NCBI GenBank assembly: GCA_030267565.1
Contig: BRXU01000018.1
Span: forward strand, 2,170,001-2,234,000
DNA length: 64,000 nt
Origin: Pleodorina starrii
Lineage: Eukaryota; Chlorophyta; Chlorophyceae; Chlamydomonadales; Volvocaceae
Direction of reading: 5' to 3'
Of this stretch, positions 59,859 to 64,000 are shown piece by piece. The position numbers were made by a program, and so were the translations under genes. Numbering within the stretch: the first letter of the stretch is position 1; each line of letters begins with the position of its first letter. The notes under the pieces were generated by a model, which saw only the letters and a list, made by a program, of their open reading frames with translations, was not told the origin of the DNA and did not search any database.

Positions 59859-62800
59859 ATGAGGGTGTCTGCCTTGTTTTTTGACAAGGATGCACGGTAT
59901 CCGTGCTTGCTCAGCCCCTGCAAGGTCTGGGATGATGCGCTGTCACAGGCGGTCTCGGGCCCCGAGCTTAAAGTCTACTGCTACTGGTACACAGCGCAAG
60001 CGTGAATTGCTTTTGGGTGTTGTCTGTTTGTGCGGTTATTCTGTCGTTTGACTTGCGTTGCTCGCGTGCTGTATGGGGCGTTGCTGCTGACGGGCTCGAA
60101 CCCCTCCTTGGTTGGACTTGGGTTGCAACTATGCTGCGGTCTGATACTAGCATGCGCGTGTGAACTTCCGCGCGTAGGGAGAGCAAAAAGGTCTCGACGT
60201 TGCTTGCACTTCATGTCAGCAGCGGAGGTGAGTATAGCAACTCTGCGACGCGTTGGGGGCACCGCATCGGCAAAGGGCACTTCAGCCTATGTCACTGCCC
60301 GCCCACACAGGCCAAGTTCCTGACCTGAGGCTTCTGCCGTTCAACCGACTAAAGGACCCCAGGTATTGCTTTGCAGTCGTGGGCTCGCGTGGGTGCCCGC
60401 TAGTCCTTAACTTCACACGTCGGCTTTGCAGTGCGTTCGAGAAATTTGCGGAGGAGCACCAGCATTGCCTGGAAAATAGAAAGGCAATCGTGGTCAAGAT
60501 AAATGAATATCGCGAGTTGCTCTTCGCTCCGGTCTACACAGTTGAAGGTAATGACCTGCCAGCCTTTCAAGAGCTCCTTCCCTCATGCATTGTGCTCGTT
60601 TGCTTCTTATGCATGTTATTTCGCTGTGTGTGTGCCTGCTGGCTTTGCTGGTGCTTGCTTGCTTGCTTTGTTCCTGTTTCGTTGTTTCTTGACAGGGCGC
60701 TGAGTCCGGCAACAAACTAGTTCTACAACTGCCGACAGAAAATGGCGTGTTGGGCCGAGATTGGGCGTCAAATCGCCGTTGCACGGCGAAAGTGCAGTGC
60801 CTCAGCCAAAGAAACCAATGTTGTGGACTCGACCAAGGACTTCCGCATGTGGAAGCAGACTAAAAGCAGCAAGTCATAGGCGCCCGGGTCATAACAAAAG
60901 ATGTGTCATTGTATATTCCGAAAAAAGAGGTTTGCGCAAATCGTTGCAAGGATCAAAAGGTACCTCCGATAGGTTGTCCCACGGGTCACTCGCCAGAGCG
61001 AACCGTGTTCAAAGAGACAGGACGCACGCAGAAAGCTTTGCTTATATCATCACTATAGGCCAGATTCAAAAAGAACTGCAAAAAGTCCGGAGTGTACAGA
61101 ACTGGGCCGAACTGTATTGCGAGCTCCAGGCTGTAGCCTTATACCCTGTGAAAAGTCACGTCATCTGTGCGGCATCTAACACTCCACTCGGAAAGTCAGA
61201 CGGTGGCTCAAAGCTGTATGCACGCGCCTTGTGCTCCCGAACCACAGATGACGGGACAAGGTGCCCGGTTTTCTGGGGTTACATGCTGAACTTCGGCGTG
61301 GCGTCAGCTGTCTCTCTGATGCTAGACAACAGCCGCATGGCCGTGGTCCTTGATCTGGATGAAACCCTTCTGGTGGCAAACTCGATGTCGACGCTTGACT
61401 CGAAGATAGAGGTGGCACGCAAGACCAGGTACGGGCAGTTGCCGAGAGTGCAGAGCACGGGGCCTAGCAGGCACCGCGTCGACTGGTTTCACCTGCGCCA
61501 GCTTGTGTCACGCTCTAAGAGTACGACATAGCACGTGACTGTTACGGATGGCATTGACAAGGGTGACACACAGTAAGCACGCCAAGGTCACGGTCACGGG
61601 ACTTGTACCACAGGGCGCTGCTCCTCCGTTGGCGCATACGAGGTGTATCAGCACCAACCAACCCACATACATGGTGTTGCGTCTGCGCCCTCCACCGCAC
61701 AGCGGTAAACGTGGTCGCGTATGTTTGCACCCCATACTCGCGCACGCACCACAACCCCCTGTTGTTGCTTGTCGCCCCTCGAACCGCTCATAGCAGCCCG
61801 CACGATGAGCCGGCCTCCGGGGTATCACTCGCTGCGGAGTAGCCCCTGCTAGCTCCTAGCACACATCGCACCGTGCTCCCCGATTGTCGGCATTGTTGGG
61901 GCACTGCGGGGGCAAACGGACTGTGGGCGGATGCACAAGCCGCTCGCACGCAGCTCCCAGCACCAGCCAAACCCCGCCTCACGCCCCGACCGTTGCGCGC
62001 CTGGGCCGTGCCCTCGCTCCACCCGCCCACAGGCGCGTCAAGGCCTCCGAGCTGCGGGACCTGCTGAGCCAGGGCGTGACCGCCGACAGCGAGGAGGCCA
62101 CGCGGCTTCGTGGCGCCGAGTCTTCTGCCGCCAAGGAGGAGGAGCTGCTGGCCGCGGACCTGGAAATGCTGCGCCAGTTCGCCAACAGCACCAGCATCAC
62201 AGTCAACGGCGTCACGCACAAGGCGCGGTGAGCGGGCAGGCCGGCAGGGCGCTGCGGGCCAGGGTGTCTGGGCTCTGCGAAGCACGAAGGAGCGCGCGCG
62301 ATGTGTTGAGGGGGCGGCCCCGATCCAGCCCCAGCCATGCCGCCATTGCGTGCCGTACTCGTCCCGCGCCGCGCACGGCAGCTGCTGGCCCCTCCTCGGG
62401 AAGGTCTTTCGGCGGCCGCTGCGCCGGACGTGTGCCGAGCTGTGTGGGCTCCCCCTGCCTCCCGCCGCGAGCAAACGCCCCTGTCCCTGCCCTCCCCTGC
62501 CCTGCCCTGCCCTGCCTCTGCCCTTCCCACGTGCGCACACAGGATGGAGGTGGCCACCCTGGAGGACGGCACGTCGGTGAAGCGGCCGGTGATCCGGCTG
62601 GACAAGCCCCACCCCGTCATCCTGACGCGCATCCGGCCGGAGCAGCGGGAGACCAGCATGATCCTGAGGCCGCGGCCCTTCTGGGAGGAGCTGCGCGCGG
62701 TGCTGGCGGGAGACGCGGAGATGGACCAGAACGGCAAACCCAAGCTCAGGTGAGAGGACAGAGGAGGGGCGTGGCGCGGAGCGGCGGCGACGAACCAACA

Positions 62801-63778
62801 CCCAGATCACGGGGGACGAACCGCCACCACCACCACTCGGCGGAGCTCCCTTGGCTGTCGCTGCGGTGGCGGTTGTGCTGCAGCTCCTGTTGCCGCGCGG
62901 CCCCTCCTGCCCCTCGCGGCGTCCGCACACGTGAGGGGGCGGGGACGGTCAACGGCGGTCACGGTGACGAGGCGAAGCTCAGCGAGGCGACATCGCGCGC
63001 GGCAGTCTTGAACTGTGCGACCAGGGGCTCCGTTGCGCCTCGTGTGGAAGAGCCGCTTCGCCGTTCTGGGCCCTGTGCTCTCGCGCCCGCCCTGTGCCCC
63101 CTGCTCTGCGCTGCGCCTGCAACGGCCCGCCTCACCGGTGTCCACCCTGGCCCCCCTGCCGCTGTCCCCGCGGTTGCCGCGCCTCAGGTTCGACGTGTAC
63201 GTGTGCACCGCCGCCGAGCGGCAGTACGCGCTGGAGGTGTGGCGGCTGCTGGACACTCGCGCCAGCATCATCCCCACCTCGGAGCGCAGCCGGCGCATCA
63301 TCAACGTGGCGGGGGGGCGGAAGAAGCAGCTGCTCAAGTGGGTGCAGGGAGGGGAAGGGGACGCGAAAGGGGGGGCAGCGGGTAGGGGGCGGGGTGCGCG
63401 TGCGCGTATAAAGATGCGCCCCGTGTGTGTGCGTTCAGGTCCTAGCCTCCTGAATGTGCGTGCCTGCAAGCCCGCTACGAAACCACCCATCCTGGACACA
63501 TGCACGAGGCCGCGGGGCGGGCAGCGGCGGGCCCAAAGCACGTGCGCGGCTCGGCCCTGTGGCATAGCCACCACCCCTTGACCCCCACCGGACATGCTCT
63601 TCTGCACGCACGCACGCACGTTGCGTCCCGCAGGTCCCTGGGCGTCGCTGAGAACGCCGGTAACCCCCGGCTGGAGTGGTCGGAGCTGCAGGACGACGAG
63701 CCGCCGTTGCCGCTGGCGGTGGTCCTGGACGACCGGTTGGACGTGTGGGAGCCGGCCTCGCAGTCCAGCATCCTGCAG
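59859..63778 (+). CDS. CPL1: CPL1-like RNA polymerase II CTD phosphatase (FCP1-type), runs past the right edge
   Basis: Well-supported exons are 59859-59986, 60178-60227, 60311-60362, 60432-60547, ~61100-61428, 62033-62227, 62543-62749, 63188-63337 and 63634-63778, all phase-consistent. The catalytic FCP1 motif is VVLDLDETLLVANS (DxDxT, near 61345). Then follow LDKPHPVILTRIRPEQRETS, LRPRPFWEELRAVL, FDVYVCTAAERQYALEVWRL and VVLDDRLDVW, in the order seen in plant CPL1/CPL2, phosphatases that act on the Pol II CTD and microprocessor partners. The N-terminal exons (MRVSALFFDKD, KVYCYW, FAEEHQHCLENRKAIVVKIN) match the family's leading region only loosely. Bases 60548-61099 certainly contain coding sequence but I could not resolve its splicing. 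The C-terminus, usually with dsRNA-binding domains, lies outside the window. Confidence 0.88.
60548..61099 (+). other. Unresolved coding segment of the CPL1-like gene
   Basis: Three overlapping frames look protein-like: GNKLVLQLPTENGVLGRDWA from ~60710; AKETNVVDSTKDFRMWKQTK at ~60796-60870; and an open frame from 60761 into the catalytic exon. A CTTGACAG acceptor at ~60698 brings the first into an unusable phase after the GAAG/GTAATG donor at 60547, so at least one junction is non-obvious or the sequence has an indel. Confidence 0.5.
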
Positions 63779-64000
63779 GTGAGGGCAGGGAGGCAGGCAG
63801 GCAAGGGGGAGAAAGGAAGGGAGGGGGGGAGGGAGGGAAGGGAGGGAAGAGAGGGAGGGAGACCCTGGCCGGCCGCCGGGGGACGAGAGAAGGGGCGGGG
63901 CGGGGCAGGTGGGTGGGTGGGTGGGCCGGTCCAAACCCTTGGGCCCTGCGGTGTCCCGCGGCTCCTGTTTGCCTCTCGCACGATGGCGCGCTACTTCCTG
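63779..64000 (+). other. Intron and possible next exon of the CPL1-like gene at the window edge
   Basis: After the CAG/GTGAGG donor at 63778 the sequence is a purine-rich simple repeat (GGGA, GGTGGGTGGG). The last ~18 bases (ATGGCGCGCTACTTCCTG) could be coding, but no acceptor context can be judged. Confidence 0.4.

Overview
The window looks like nuclear DNA of a green alga, most likely a volvocine or chlamydomonad species (Chlorophyta). The evidence is high GC outside the left repeat array, many short phase-consistent GT-AG introns, Ala/Gly/Gln-rich linkers between conserved blocks, CA and G-rich simple repeats in introns, and a green-lineage photosystem I assembly factor next to a GEX1-type nuclear-fusion gene. 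Exon structures were assembled by hand from splice sites, reading-frame phase and protein continuity. Family names rest on motif recognition, not on searches.

Layout. Bases 1-12211 are three near-identical tandem copies of a 4070-bp unit, followed by a diverged partial fourth copy (to about 13365). The array probably continues off the left edge. A small diverged fragment of the unit lies at about 20550-20950. Bases 13366-15689 hold no convincing gene. Then come: a minus-strand leucine-rich-repeat protein with an F-box-like N-terminus (15690-20094); a minus-strand seven-transmembrane protein (22927-27555); a minus-strand NASP-type histone chaperone (29835-33366), head to head with a small plus-strand protein carrying two duplicated terminal exons (33729-36599); a plus-strand CIR1-like spliceosomal protein (38086-43878); a minus-strand Y3IP1/CGL59 photosystem I assembly factor (46023-50594), head to head with a plus-strand GEX1 nuclear-fusion gene (50887-55556); a minus-strand RBMX2/IST3-like splicing factor (57498-59323), head to head with a plus-strand CPL1-like RNA polymerase II CTD phosphatase (59859 to beyond the right edge).

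There is no operon-like pathway. Three divergent pairs share intergenic spaces of 292-535 bp that probably act as bidirectional promoters. Three or four of the genes serve mRNA processing or transcription (CIR1-like, RBMX2-like, CPL1-like and possibly the small RNA-binding-like protein). The most unusual items are the two equal-length, in-phase terminal exons at 35562-35714 and 36447-36599, the mosaic 4.07-kb tandem array with an older detached relative, and an irregular splice junction in GEX1.
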